NCBI GenBank assembly: GCA_949294665.1
Contig: CASFID010000059.1
Coordinates: forward strand, 31,831-95,830
DNA: 64,000 nucleotides
Source: an uncultured Eubacteriales bacterium
Lineage (GTDB): Bacteria > Bacillota > Clostridia > Lachnospirales > Lachnospiraceae
Direction: 5' to 3'
Shown here: piece by piece, positions 1 to 8,136 of the stretch
Layout: each line of letters opens with the position of its first letter
Numbering within the stretch: the first letter of the stretch is position 1
Made by a program: the position numbers and the translations under genes
Notes under the pieces: generated by a model
Seen by the model: the letters and a program-made list of their open reading frames with translations, nothing else
Databases searched by the model: none
Told to the model about the DNA's origin: nothing

Positions 1-2
1 GA

Positions 3-554
3 ATACAAAAGCGGAGCATGGAGAAAAAGAATGAGCGGAGCATAACAAATCATCAAAAGAAGAAAAAAAGTTCTTTCTTGCGCTCTGCAGGTGAAAGAAT
101 CCGTCGGTTTCCGGGAAAGATAAAATATACTTTTCACAGAATATGTGATAAGATAAAAACAATACGTAATAAGATAAAAATATTGAAGAAGAAAAAAGAA
201 AAACTCACCGCTTTTATCCAGAGCGAGATCCATCAGGCGGCTCTCGCCCGTCTGCTCAAAGAACTGAAAAGACTGCTGAGATTTCTGTGTCCGGGAAAAG
301 GATCGATCGATCTGGAATTCGGATTTTCAGATCCTGCGCTCACGGGATATGCTCTGGCCGGGATCAGTATGGCGTATCCCTGGATCGGTTCTTATACGCA
401 GATCACGCCGGATTTTGAGCACAAGGTATTCAGAGGTTCTCTATTCATAAAGGGCAGAATCAGACTGCTTTACGGTCTGATCTTCCTGTGGAATATGTTT
501 CTGGACAGGAATGTCAGGATCACATTCCGGCATATCAGGAAATTCAGATTATAA
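3..554 (+). CDS. DUF2953 family protein (YtfI-like), 5' end outside the window
   Basis: The reading frame is open to the left edge, and the first ATG in it (position 18) has no ribosome binding site, so the gene most likely starts before the window. The visible N-terminal part is very rich in Lys and Arg. The C-terminal part, with the GYALAGISMAYPW stretch, looks like the DUF2953 domain. In Bacillus the equivalent gene (ytfI) sits directly before ytfJ, and the same pairing is seen here, with gerW 37 bases downstream. Function is unknown; the pairing suggests a role in sporulation or the spore membrane. The family assignment rests on the domain-like C-terminus plus this synteny. Confidence 0.75.
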   Translation: MQKRSMEKKNERSITNHQKKKKSSFLRSAGERIRRFPGKIKYTFHRICDKIKTIRNKIKILKKKKEKLTAFIQSEIHQAALARLLKELKRLLRFLCPGKGSIDLEFGFSDPALTGYALAGISMAYPWIGSYTQITPDFEHKVFRGSLFIKGRIRLLYGLIFLWNMFLDRNVRITFRHIRKFRL

Positions 555-591
555 CAGATATCAAAACATGGTCATATGAGGAGGAAAAGAA

Positions 592-996
592 ATGGCTGAA
601 GAAAAAAACAATTTCAGGACAACACTGGAATCGCTCTTTCGGGGGATGGACGGAGTAGTGTCGTCAAAGACAGTAGTGGGAGACGCGATCCACATAGGCG
701 GTACGATCATCCTTCCGCTTGTCGATGTATCTTTTGGTATCGGTGCCGGAGCTTTTTCCGGTGATAAAAAGGAAAAAGGCATGGGAGGCATCGGGGGAAA
801 GATGTCGCCGAGCGCAGTCATTGTGATCCAGGATGGCAAGACAAAGCTTGTGAATATCAAGAATCAGGATACTATAACGAAGATCCTCGATATGGTGCCG
901 GACGTAGTGGACCGTTTCACTGCGGGAAAAGAAGAGAAGATGACGGAAAAGGACGTTATGGATATCCTTGACTCGGGAGAGGATGACGGACAGTAG
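592..996 (+). CDS. gerW: GerW/YtfJ family spore protein
   Basis: A 134-residue protein of the GerW (YtfJ) sporulation family, needed in Bacillus for proper germination. The Gly-rich central part (DVSFGIGAGAFSG and the following GMGGIGGK) and the VVGDAIHIGGTIILPLVDV stretch are typical of the family. A GAGGAGG ribosome binding site lies just before the ATG. It follows the DUF2953 gene and precedes a tiny membrane protein gene, probably in one transcript. Expression is presumably in the forespore, but the promoter is off the window. Confidence 0.92.
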   Translation: MAEEKNNFRTTLESLFRGMDGVVSSKTVVGDAIHIGGTIILPLVDVSFGIGAGAFSGDKKEKGMGGIGGKMSPSAVIVIQDGKTKLVNIKNQDTITKILDMVPDVVDRFTAGKEEKMTEKDVMDILDSGEDDGQ

Positions 997-1099
997 CGGT
1001 CGGCCGTTGTCTGATACCACGGGTATGGCTGAGACAGTATGAATATTATTTTAAGTTCTGACATAAGATAGAGCAAGGGATGTTCCCGGAAGTGAGAAG

Positions 1100-1237
1100 A
1101 TGAAAAAAGTGTGCGGTTTCGCGCTGTTCTGGACTGCGATCGGTATGTTTATCATGATGCTGCTTTCGAATCTTGTATGGGGTGTGATCCTCACCATCAT
1201 ATTTCTCGTGGCCGGATATCGTCTGTTTTGCTGCTGA
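1100..1237 (+). CDS. Small 45-residue hydrophobic membrane protein
   Basis: A short open frame starting MKKVCGFALFWTAIGMFIMM and ending LVAGYRLFCC. Nearly the whole chain is hydrophobic, with two likely membrane segments (about residues 6-22 and 25-41) and a Cys-Cys C-terminus. It begins about 100 bases after gerW and ends just before the bidirectional terminator at 1275, so it would be the last gene of the DUF2953-gerW transcript. I do not recognise a named family. The base-by-base reading is clean, but the upstream GAGAAG is only a weak ribosome binding site, so its reality rests on frame, composition and placement. Confidence 0.6.
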   Translation: MKKVCGFALFWTAIGMFIMMLLSNLVWGVILTIIFLVAGYRLFCC

Positions 1238-1274
1238 AGGATCTGCTCCCTCGGTTTCTGAGAGTGGATACAAA

Positions 1275-1318
1275 TAACCCCCGGCTGGATCTTCTCCATT
1301 CCGGGGGTTATCTTCTTA
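1275..1318. terminator. Bidirectional intrinsic terminator
   Basis: TAACCCCCGG (1275-1284) pairs perfectly with CCGGGGGTTA (1301-1310), followed by a pyrimidine-rich TCTTCTTATCTC. It lies between the convergent gerW group and rpmB and can serve both; on the minus strand the stem is followed by TTTG. Confidence 0.8.
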
Positions 1319-1350
1319 TCTCTTTCTTATCGGGATCAAGTCTTATCCGC

Positions 1351-1536
1351 TTATGCACGCTCGACACGACCGGATTTCAGACAGGATGTACATACATACA
1401 TCTTCTTGGATCCACCCTCTGTCTTAACTCTGACAGATTTTACATTTGATTTCCACATTTTCGGTGTTTTTCTATGAGAGTGACTTACATTGTTTCCAAA
1501 GTGAGCACCCTTTTCACAAATAGCACATTTAGCCAT
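1351..1536 (-). CDS. rpmB: 50S ribosomal protein L28
   Basis: A 61-residue L28 protein of the large ribosomal subunit, starting MAKCAICEKGAHFGNNVSHS. It has the zinc-ribbon cysteines typical of the C+ form: CAIC near the N-terminus and CTSC near the C-terminus. The start was placed at the ATG preceded by GGAGGTG at eight bases; the open frame runs 14 codons further upstream without a better start. It is a single-gene unit with its own promoter and the terminator at 1275-1318. Confidence 0.97.
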   Translation of the reverse strand: MAKCAICEKGAHFGNNVSHSHRKTPKMWKSNVKSVRVKTEGGSKKMYVCTSCLKSGRVERA

Positions 1537-1587
1537 GACTGCACCTCCTAACAATCTGAACTCGTCTTTTAGACTCATAACACTGAT

Positions 1588-1616
1588 ATTCTAGCAGAAA
1601 CATATTTCTAATGCAA
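1588..1616 (-). promoter_or_regulatory. Sigma-A promoter of rpmB
   Basis: On the minus strand TTGCAT, a 17-base spacer and TAGAAT, about 50 bases before the rpmB start codon. Confidence 0.75.
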
Positions 1617-1651
1617 GCATTTTTTAAAAAATCAGGGCAAAAAAAGAATCC

Positions 1652-1683
1652 TTGTTGTAAAATCTATGAAGTGATAGTATAAT
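1652..1683 (+). promoter_or_regulatory. Probable sigma-A promoter of the asp23-fakA-recG group
   Basis: TTGTTG is followed by TAGTAT after 17 bases, or by TATAAT after 20. Either gives a start some 45 bases before the asp23 ATG. The two candidate -10 boxes overlap, so the exact one is open. Confidence 0.5.
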
Positions 1684-1733
1684 AATCATGTTATTTATGG
1701 CAAAATCCATCAAAAAACTGGAGGTAGACATTG

Positions 1734-2093
1734 ATGAAGGGAAGTATGAGCACTGATCTTGGAATCATCACGATCAATCCTGAAGTGATCGCCAAATATG
1801 CCGGTTCCGTTGCGGTAGAGTGTTTCGGGATCGTTGGAATGGCGGCGGTAAATATGAAAGACGGTCTGGTCCGTCTCCTGAAAAAGGACAGCCTGACGCA
1901 CGGAATTCAGGTGGAGATCTCGGATGACAACTCCCTTACCCTGAATTTTCATGTCATCGTTTCTTATGGCGTGAATATCCTTTCTGTGTCCGACAATCTT
2001 ATGAGTAACGTAAAATATAAGGTTGAAGAATTCACCGGCATGACGGTAGAAAAGATCAACATCTTCGTTGAAGGTGTAAGAGTGATAGATTAA
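1734..2093 (+). CDS. Asp23/Gls24 family envelope stress response protein (YloU-like)
   Basis: A 119-residue Asp23/Gls24 (DUF322) protein, the YloU type found next to fakA in Bacillus and Clostridia. Visible family features are the N-terminal GIITINPEVIAKYAGSVAVE stretch and the C-terminal KINIFVEGVRV. GGAGGT lies eight bases before the chosen ATG; a TTG sits immediately before it and another ATG four codons later. Members are cytoplasmic or membrane-attached and are linked to cell-envelope homeostasis, but the biochemical role is unknown. It is followed by fakA after 13 bases. Confidence 0.93.
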   Translation: MKGSMSTDLGIITINPEVIAKYAGSVAVECFGIVGMAAVNMKDGLVRLLKKDSLTHGIQVEISDDNSLTLNFHVIVSYGVNILSVSDNLMSNVKYKVEEFTGMTVEKINIFVEGVRVID

Positions 2094-2106
2094 GGAGGAT
2101 ATTGTC

Positions 2107-3780
2107 GTGGCTGTTAAAACGATAAATACGGAGATGCTTCGGAAGATGTTCCTGGCAGGAGCAGCAAACCTGGAGGCAAAAAAAGAATTCATCAATGAAT
2201 TAAATGTGTTTCCTGTGCCCGACGGAGATACAGGGACAAATATGACGCTGACGATCATGTCGGCGGCAAAAGAAGTGCAGGCGCTTGAAAATCCTGATAT
2301 GGTCTCCATGGCAAAGGCGATATCTTCCGGTTCTCTCAGGGGAGCCAGAGGGAATTCAGGCGTGATCCTTTCACAGCTTCTCCGTGGATTTACAAAAGAG
2401 ATCCGGGAGTACAAGGAGATTGACGCGTCGGTCCTCGCAAAGGCATGCGACCGTGCCACTGCGACTGCATATAAGGCGGTCATGAAGCCGAAGGAAGGGA
2501 CGATCCTCACAGTTGCAAAGGGAATCTCCCAGAAAGCAGCTGAACTGGCGGAGACGACAGAGGATCTTGAAGTGTTTATCCCGGAGGTCATCCATCACGC
2601 AGAGGAAGTGCTTGCCGGTACGCCGGAACTTCTTCCGGTCCTGAAAGAAGCGGGTGTCGTGGACTCGGGCGGTCAGGGACTTCTGGAAGTTATCCGCGGC
2701 GCATACGACGCTTTCCTCGGGAAGGAGATCGACTACACGTCCATTGAGGCCGGTTCCGGGACAAAGATCGTCAAGCCGGACAAGCAGACCGAAGCGGATA
2801 TTAAATTCGGCTACTGCACAGAATTCATCATTATGACGGAGAAAGAATTTACCGATGATGATGAGAGAGAGTTCAAAGCTTATCTGGAGTCCATTGGAGA
2901 TTCGATCGTGTGTGTTGCGGACGACGATATCGTCAAGATCCACGTCCATACGAACGATCCCGGACTCGCTATCCAGAAAGCTCTGACATACGGGCAGCTC
3001 TCGCGCATGAAGATAGACAATATGCGTGAGGAACATCAGGAAAAGCTTATCCGTGACGCAGAGAAAGTGGCCGCTCAGCAGGCAGCGGCGGAAAAGGCGA
3101 AGAAAAAAACCGAACCGAGAAAAAACGTCGGCTTTATCGCCGTATCCATAGGGAACGGCATGAATGAGATCTTCCGTGAACTCGGCGTCGACTACATCAT
3201 CGAGGGCGGACAGACAATGAATCCGAGCACGGACGATATGCTGACGGCTATCGATCAGGTCAATGCGGATCATATCTTCATTCTTCCGAATAATAAAAAT
3301 ATCATCCTTGCGGCAAATCAGGCACAGTCGCTTACGAAGGATAAAGATATCATTGTCATACCGACAAAGACCGTTCCACAGGGGATTACCGCTGTGATAA
3401 GCTACATGCCCGAGGCTGATGTGGATACGAATATGGAGGCTATGCAGGAAGCGATCAAGAATGTGAAGACCGGCCAGGTAACTTATGCGGTGCGTGATAC
3501 GAAGATCGACGACAAGGTGATCCATGAAGGGGATATCATGGGGATCGGAGATCAGGGCATTCTTGCGGTAGGTCAGTCCGTGGAAGAGACAACAAAGGAG
3601 ATGCTCTCACAGCTCGTAGATGAAGATTCCGAGCTGATCAGTCTTTATTACGGTCAGGACGTCCGGGATGAAGATGCAGAGAGATTCTCCCAGACCATAG
3701 AGAAGCTCTATCCTGATGTGGATATCGACGTCCACATGGGAGGCCAGCCGATCTACTATTATGTTCTCTCTGTGGAATGA
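2107..3780 (+). CDS. fakA: Fatty acid kinase catalytic subunit FakA (YloV-like, DAK family)
   Basis: A 557-residue two-domain protein. Residues about 8-200 are a DhaL-type ATP-binding kinase domain, with the Mg-ATP motif PVPDGDTGTNM near residue 38 and GARGNSGVILSQLLRG after it. The remainder is a DegV/Dak1-like domain preceded by a Lys/Glu/Ala-rich linker. In Staphylococcus, FakA phosphorylates fatty acids held by a FakB (DegV) partner, feeding phospholipid synthesis; no fakB is in this window. The start is a GTG behind AAGGAGGAT. The order yloU-yloV-recG matches that of Bacillus minus the serine deaminase genes. Confidence 0.93.
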   Translation: MAVKTINTEMLRKMFLAGAANLEAKKEFINELNVFPVPDGDTGTNMTLTIMSAAKEVQALENPDMVSMAKAISSGSLRGARGNSGVILSQLLRGFTKEIREYKEIDASVLAKACDRATATAYKAVMKPKEGTILTVAKGISQKAAELAETTEDLEVFIPEVIHHAEEVLAGTPELLPVLKEAGVVDSGGQGLLEVIRGAYDAFLGKEIDYTSIEAGSGTKIVKPDKQTEADIKFGYCTEFIIMTEKEFTDDDEREFKAYLESIGDSIVCVADDDIVKIHVHTNDPGLAIQKALTYGQLSRMKIDNMREEHQEKLIRDAEKVAAQQAAAEKAKKKTEPRKNVGFIAVSIGNGMNEIFRELGVDYIIEGGQTMNPSTDDMLTAIDQVNADHIFILPNNKNIILAANQAQSLTKDKDIIVIPTKTVPQGITAVISYMPEADVDTNMEAMQEAIKNVKTGQVTYAVRDTKIDDKVIHEGDIMGIGDQGILAVGQSVEETTKEMLSQLVDEDSELISLYYGQDVRDEDAERFSQTIEKLYPDVDIDVHMGGQPIYYYVLSVE

Positions 3781-3814
3781 CACTGGTAAATATGGAAAAG
3801 GATCATGTAAGGAC

Positions 3815-3850
3815 CAGGGCGTTCTTCCGTTAGGGAGAGCGCCCTGTTTG
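3815..3850 (+). other. Hairpin between fakA and recG (possible weak terminator or processing site)
   Basis: CAGGGCG (3815-3821) pairs with CGCCCTG (3840-3846), followed only by TTTG. It may reduce read-through into recG; the short T tract makes full termination unlikely. Confidence 0.45.
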
Positions 3851-3862
3851 CAAGGAGTTTTT

Positions 3863-5923
3863 ATGGACAGCAGAAGCAGTATCGGGACTATAAAGGGCAT
3901 TGGTGAGAAGACGGAGGCTCTTTTTCATAAAGTCGGCGTATACAGTATTAATGACCTGATACGCTATTATCCAAGAGGATTTGAGATATTCGACGATCCC
4001 GTTCCTGTCAGCGAGATCGAGGAGGGCAGAGTGTGCACCGTATCGGGTACGGTATTCGGGAGGATTACAGTCTCTCCGGGAAAGATGCGACGGATCACAT
4101 CACTGAATTTAAAAGATCTGACAGGTACGCTGAAAGTCATCTGGTTTAATATGCCGTTTCTCAGGAACACTCTTGGCAGAGGAGGACTTCTGATCCTGAG
4201 GGGCAGAGTAGTCAGGAGAAAAGAAATTCTTGTGATGGAGCATCCCGAGATCTATTATCCGGCCGGTAAATATGAAGAAAAACTGCACACTATGCAGCCG
4301 GTCTATCCACTTACGGCCGGACTTACAAATAACACGGTGACAAAAGCTGTAAAACAGGCCCTCTCCTGTGCTGATGACAACGATGACCTGCTGCCGGAGG
4401 AACTGGCAAAAAAAAGAGGATTTCTGCCGTACAAAACATCGGTCATGAAAATGCATTTTCCCGGGACAAAAGAGGACTTTGCACAGGCGAGAGAGCGTTT
4501 CGTATACGAAGAGTTCCTGACGTTTATCCTGTCTCTCAGGCGGATGAGGGAAGAAGATAATCGCGCAGAAAATACTTTTGCGTTCCGGGACGATCCCAGG
4601 ATCGGTCAGTTCCTTGGGGAACTTCCTTTCACGCTTACGAAAGCCCAGATGAAAGTCTGGCAGGAGATAAAGGCAGACTTGCAGGGAAAGCATGTCATGT
4701 CCCGTCTCGTACAGGGAGACGTTGGATCCGGCAAGACGATCGTGGCGTTTCTCGGCCTGCTGCTTGCGGGATTCAACGGATATCAGGGAGCCATGATGGC
4801 GCCTACGGAAGTGCTTGCAAGACAGCATTACGAAAATATCTCCGGCATGCTTGAGAAGTACCATCTCCCTCTGAAAGCCGAACTGCTCACAGGTTCTATG
4901 ACCGCCGGTCAGAAAAGACAGGCATATGAGCGCATCAGCTCGGGAGAGGTCTCTGTCATTGTAGGCACTCATGCGCTCATTCAGGACAAAGTTGTCTATC
5001 ATAAGCTCTCTCTGGTAGTGACGGACGAACAGCATCGCTTCGGCGTGCGCCAGAGGGAAGCTCTCGCCGGCAAAGGCTCGGCTCCGCATATACTTGTCAT
5101 GAGCGCTACGCCGATCCCGCGTACACTGGCCATCATTCTTTATGGAGATCTCGACGTCTCGGTGATAGACGAGATGCCCCGGGATCGTCTCCCCATCAAG
5201 AACTGTGTCGTAGACACGAGTTACCGGAACAAGGCCTATGCTTTTATGAAAAAACAGGTATCTGAGGGACGGCAGTGCTATGTCATCTGCCCCATGGTAG
5301 AAGAAAGCGAGAGTATGGATGCAGAAAATGTTATCGATTATTCCCGAATGCTGTCGGAAGAACTGGGAGATCATATTAACGTGGGATATCTTCACGGAAA
5401 AATGAAAGCTCAGGAAAAGGATGAGATCATGGAGGCTTTCGGAAGAAATGAGATACAGATCCTGGTCTCTACCACTGTGATTGAGGTCGGGATCGATGTC
5501 CCGAATGCAACGGTTATCATGATCGAAAATTCAGAGCGCTTCGGACTGGCCCAGCTCCATCAGCTCAGAGGCCGTGTGGGAAGAGGAAAACATCAGTCTT
5601 ACTGTATCTTTATGACTGCTTCAAAATCTGACGAGACAAAGGAGAGACTTGATATCCTGAACCATTCAAACGACGGCTTCTTTATCGCAGGCGAAGATCT
5701 TCGGCTGCGCGGGCCGGGCGATCTGTTCGGCATACGCCAGAGCGGGATCCTTGATTTTAAGATCGCCGATGTGTTCCAGGACGCAGGATTGCTTAAAACG
5801 GCAGGAGAGGACGCCGCAGAGATACTCGCTGACGATCCGTTGCTCGAAAAACCTTCCCATGAAAGGCTCCGAACATATATAGACCGAAAGATGAAAGATT
5901 TCCTTCTGGATACGACGCTTTAA
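3863..5923 (+). CDS. recG: ATP-dependent DNA helicase RecG
   Basis: A 686-residue monomeric helicase that reverses stalled forks and migrates branched DNA. An N-terminal OB-fold wedge domain comes first. Helicase motif I (GDVGSGKT) is near residue 286, motif II (DEQH) near 386, SATPIPRT follows, and the C-terminal motif VI QLRGRVGRG is intact. The frame is open well upstream into fakA, but the ATG at 3863 is preceded by AAGGAG and begins MDSRSSIGTIKGIGEKTE, the normal RecG beginning. Length fits the family. Confidence 0.97.
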   Translation: MDSRSSIGTIKGIGEKTEALFHKVGVYSINDLIRYYPRGFEIFDDPVPVSEIEEGRVCTVSGTVFGRITVSPGKMRRITSLNLKDLTGTLKVIWFNMPFLRNTLGRGGLLILRGRVVRRKEILVMEHPEIYYPAGKYEEKLHTMQPVYPLTAGLTNNTVTKAVKQALSCADDNDDLLPEELAKKRGFLPYKTSVMKMHFPGTKEDFAQARERFVYEEFLTFILSLRRMREEDNRAENTFAFRDDPRIGQFLGELPFTLTKAQMKVWQEIKADLQGKHVMSRLVQGDVGSGKTIVAFLGLLLAGFNGYQGAMMAPTEVLARQHYENISGMLEKYHLPLKAELLTGSMTAGQKRQAYERISSGEVSVIVGTHALIQDKVVYHKLSLVVTDEQHRFGVRQREALAGKGSAPHILVMSATPIPRTLAIILYGDLDVSVIDEMPRDRLPIKNCVVDTSYRNKAYAFMKKQVSEGRQCYVICPMVEESESMDAENVIDYSRMLSEELGDHINVGYLHGKMKAQEKDEIMEAFGRNEIQILVSTTVIEVGIDVPNATVIMIENSERFGLAQLHQLRGRVGRGKHQSYCIFMTASKSDETKERLDILNHSNDGFFIAGEDLRLRGPGDLFGIRQSGILDFKIADVFQDAGLLKTAGEDAAEILADDPLLEKPSHERLRTYIDRKMKDFLLDTTL

Positions 5924-5951
5924 ATTGATTTTCATCTGCTACGAATTTCCA

Positions 5952-5980
5952 GTTTAAAAGATCGGATACTCCACATACTA
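5952..5980 (+). promoter_or_regulatory. Candidate sigma-G (forespore) promoter of the SASP gene
   Basis: CATACTA at 5974-5980 matches the sigma-G -10 consensus CATnnTA exactly. GTTTA lies 17 bases upstream and fits four of five positions of the loose -35 GHATR. Transcription would start near 5987, about 150 bases before the SASP ATG, at the edge of the hairpin listed next. Confidence 0.5.
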
Positions 5981-5985
5981 TGGAT

Positions 5986-6110
5986 GTAACATAAATATCG
6001 AACAGCAGATGTGTGATGATCGGCTGCATCGGAAGACGCGGCGGATTACATACAGATGCAGCCGAAGATTTATGTTACGGATACAGGAGAGTAACTTCAT
6101 AAAAGTTACA
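5986..6110 (+). other. Structured 5' leader of the SASP transcript
   Basis: Two nested perfect helices: GTAACATAAAT (5986-5996) with ATTTATGTTAC (6069-6079), and inside it TCGGCTGCATC (6021-6031) with GATGCAGCCGA (6056-6066), 11 base pairs each. A small hairpin GTAACTT/AAGTTAC (6092-6098/6104-6110) follows just before the ribosome binding site. The outer helix begins at the predicted transcript start. Because the arms share GTAAC/GTTAC, alternative pairings are possible. Confidence 0.6.
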
Positions 6111-6135
6111 AAAATGCAAAAGGAGGAAATTGATC

Positions 6136-6342
6136 ATGGCAAGTCGTTCATCAAACAGAGCAGCAGTGCCTGAGGCAAAGGGCGCTCTGGACAAATTCAA
6201 GTACGAAGTAGCCAACGAGCTGGGGGTACCGTTATCTGACGGTTACAACGGTGACCTTACTTCCAAGCAGAATGGATCTGTAGGTGGATATATGGTCAAG
6301 AAAATGATCGAACAGCAGGAAAAACAGATGGCAGGCAAATAA
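6136..6342 (+). CDS. Alpha/beta-type small acid-soluble spore protein
   Basis: A 68-residue DNA-binding protein that coats and protects spore DNA and is degraded at germination. The GPR protease recognition region KYEVANELGV and the DNA-binding half ending GYMVKKMIEQQEKQMAGK are both present. The start chosen gives MASRSSNRAAVPEAKG with AGGAGG nine bases upstream; an in-frame ATG two codons earlier is too close to that site. The gene has its own sigma-G-like promoter, a long structured leader and a strong terminator, so it is a stand-alone forespore gene. Confidence 0.95.
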   Translation: MASRSSNRAAVPEAKGALDKFKYEVANELGVPLSDGYNGDLTSKQNGSVGGYMVKKMIEQQEKQMAGK

Positions 6343-6381
6343 GACAGCCTGAACACATCTGCATTTCCAGGCAGACAGAGA

Positions 6382-6413
6382 AAAGCGCCCGGGATTGACC
6401 TGGGCGCTTTTTT
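6382..6413 (+). terminator. Intrinsic terminator after the SASP gene
   Basis: AGCGCCC (6384-6390) pairs with GGGCGCT (6402-6408), followed by a run of T to 6413. Confidence 0.88.
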
Positions 6414-6453
6414 CTGCTAAAATGCACCATATCAGGAAAACGGGGTGCATGAT

Positions 6454-7023
6454 ATGAGAGTGATCGCTGGCAGCGCGAGAAGTTTGAGACTGAAGACTCT
6501 GGACGGACTGGACACACGGCCAACAACGGACAGGATCAAAGAGACACTGTTCAACATCATCGGGCCGTCTGTCTATGACGCCGTATTTCTCGATCTGTTC
6601 AGCGGCAGCGGCGGAATAGGGATCGAAGCTCTGAGCAGGGGAGCGAAGGAAGCGGTCTTTGTTGAGAACAATCCAAAGGCTATGAAGTGTATTAAGGAGA
6701 ATCTGAAGTTTACGCGGCTTGAACAGAAGGCTGCTGTCATGACGGAGGATGTCGTCCACGCGCTCTGCAGGCTTGAAGGGGAAAAGATCTTTGACATCAT
6801 ATTTATGGATCCGCCCTATCATAACAACGAGGAACGAAGAGTTCTGGAGTATCTCAGCGAATCTTCCCTGGTATACGACGACACCGTCATCATCGTCGAG
6901 GCGTCACTGGAAACAGAGTTCACTTTTGTTGAAGAACTCGGTTTTACAGTCATACGTGAAAAGATATACAAAACGAACAAACATGTATTTATTGAAAGAG
7001 CGGGGGTTGAGGAGATATGTTAA
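6454..7023 (+). CDS. rsmD: 16S rRNA (guanine(966)-N(2))-methyltransferase RsmD
   Basis: A 189-residue S-adenosylmethionine-dependent methyltransferase acting on 16S rRNA G966. The SAM-binding [18 protein letters not shown] and the catalytic DPPY near residue 118 are intact. The ATG at 6454, beginning [10 protein letters not shown], is preceded by CGGGGTG; an upstream in-frame GTG overlaps that site and is less likely. The end overlaps coaD by seven bases. rsmD-coaD-ylbJ is a conserved Firmicute order. Confidence 0.95.
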   Translation: MRVIAGSARSLRLKTLDGLDTRPTTDRIKETLFNIIGPSVYDAVFLDLFSGSGGIGIEALSRGAKEAVFVENNPKAMKCIKENLKFTRLEQKAAVMTEDVVHALCRLEGEKIFDIIFMDPPYHNNEERRVLEYLSESSLVYDDTVIIVEASLETEFTFVEELGFTVIREKIYKTNKHVFIERAGVEEIC

Positions 7024-7514
7024 GAGCAATCTATCCGGGCAGTTTTGATCCTGTTACAAACGGACATATGGATATTGTCCTTCGGTCATGCAAGATCGTG
7101 GACGAACTGATCGTGGGCGTATTATGTAATAAAGCGAAAATGCCGTTGTTTTCTGTAGAAGAACGTGTTAAAATGTTAAATGAAGTGACAAAAGATCTCA
7201 AAAAAGTCGAGATCGTGCCGTTCGAAGGACTGCTCGTCGATTTTGCATCGAAGATGAAAGCTGATCTTATCATAAGAGGGCTTCGCGCGATCACTGATTT
7301 TGAGTACGAATTGCAGATGTCACAGACTAATCATAAACTGGAACCAAATGTTGAAACCATGTTTTTGACTACCAGTATTGAATATTCTTATTTGAGTTCC
7401 ACCACAGTAAAGGAGATTGCCGCTTTTGGGGGAGATATATCACAGTTTGTGCCGGAAGCCGCCGCTGTGGAGCTCAGGAAAAAGATGAGTACAAAAGGAG
7501 AGTGTAACAAATGA
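7017..7514 (+). CDS. coaD: Phosphopantetheine adenylyltransferase
   Basis: A 165-residue nucleotidyltransferase making dephospho-CoA from phosphopantetheine and ATP in coenzyme A synthesis. [12 protein letters not shown] near the N-terminus carries the TxGH motif, and the SSTTVKE segment near residue 126 is the counterpart of the KMSKS-like motif. Length is normal. GAGGAG from the end of rsmD supplies the ribosome binding site, and the stop overlaps the start of the next gene (ATGA), indicating translational coupling. Confidence 0.97.
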   Translation: MLRAIYPGSFDPVTNGHMDIVLRSCKIVDELIVGVLCNKAKMPLFSVEERVKMLNEVTKDLKKVEIVPFEGLLVDFASKMKADLIIRGLRAITDFEYELQMSQTNHKLEPNVETMFLTTSIEYSYLSSTTVKEIAAFGGDISQFVPEAAAVELRKKMSTKGECNK

Positions 7515-8086
7515 GCAGCCGTATTGAGCAGATTATCGAAGAGATCGAGGAGTACATCGACAGAGATTGTAAATTCCAGCCGCTGTCCACGACAAAGATC
7601 ATTGTCAACAAGGAGCATCTCGATGAACTTTTGAGAGAACTCCGCATGAAGACGCCGGATGAGATCAAACGTTATCAGAAGATCATTGCAAACCGCGACG
7701 CCATACTCGCCGATGCGAAGGCAAAGGCCGATGCCATGATCGAGGAGGCTCAGGTGCAGACAACAGAACTTGTAAGCGAACATGAGATCATGCAGCAGGC
7801 ATACGCTCAGGCGAATGAGATCGTGACGCAGGCTACTGCACAGGCGCAGGAGATCGTCGATAACGCCACGGCGGACGCCAATGCGATCCGTATCGGGGCG
7901 ATCCAGTATACGGACGATCTGCTGGCGAATGCCGAGAGTATTATCGGACATACCCTGGACAGTTACACGACGAAATATGACGGCCTGATCAATTCTCTTC
8001 AGGAGTGTTATGACACCGTTCGTTCAAACCGCGCTGAACTGGAGATACCTGACGAAGACACAGGGAATTATGACGGTCAGAACTGA
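7511..8086 (+). CDS. Coiled-coil protein of unknown function
   Basis: A 191-residue soluble, Glu/Ala/Gln-rich protein. From about residue 45 to 150 it has long charged helices with heptad-like spacing ([19 protein letters not shown] and [19 protein letters not shown]), reminiscent of the ATP synthase b/E stalk or DivIVA tails. Similar proteins are often labelled ATPase-like only because of the coiled coil. It overlaps coaD by four bases behind AAGGAG, so it is translated with coaD. In this position Clostridia commonly carry such a protein, but its function is not known to me. Confidence 0.85.
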   Translation: MSSRIEQIIEEIEEYIDRDCKFQPLSTTKIIVNKEHLDELLRELRMKTPDEIKRYQKIIANRDAILADAKAKADAMIEEAQVQTTELVSEHEIMQQAYAQANEIVTQATAQAQEIVDNATADANAIRIGAIQYTDDLLANAESIIGHTLDSYTTKYDGLINSLQECYDTVRSNRAELEIPDEDTGNYDGQN

Positions 8087-8136
8087 GACTTCTTTCGATC
8101 CGGTCCCGGTATGATAGTCGGCCGGCGATATTTCTG

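Noticed and set aside
2371-3525. Long antisense open frame opposite fakA
   Set aside because: It is a shadow of a well-supported gene; no ribosome binding site or family features.
3716-3862. N-terminal extension of recG overlapping fakA
   Set aside because: The open frame is there, but the standard RecG start with AAGGAG is at 3863.
4109-5395. 428-codon antisense open frame opposite recG
   Set aside because: Opposite all the helicase motifs of recG; composition (many Arg, His, Phe) is typical of a shadow frame.
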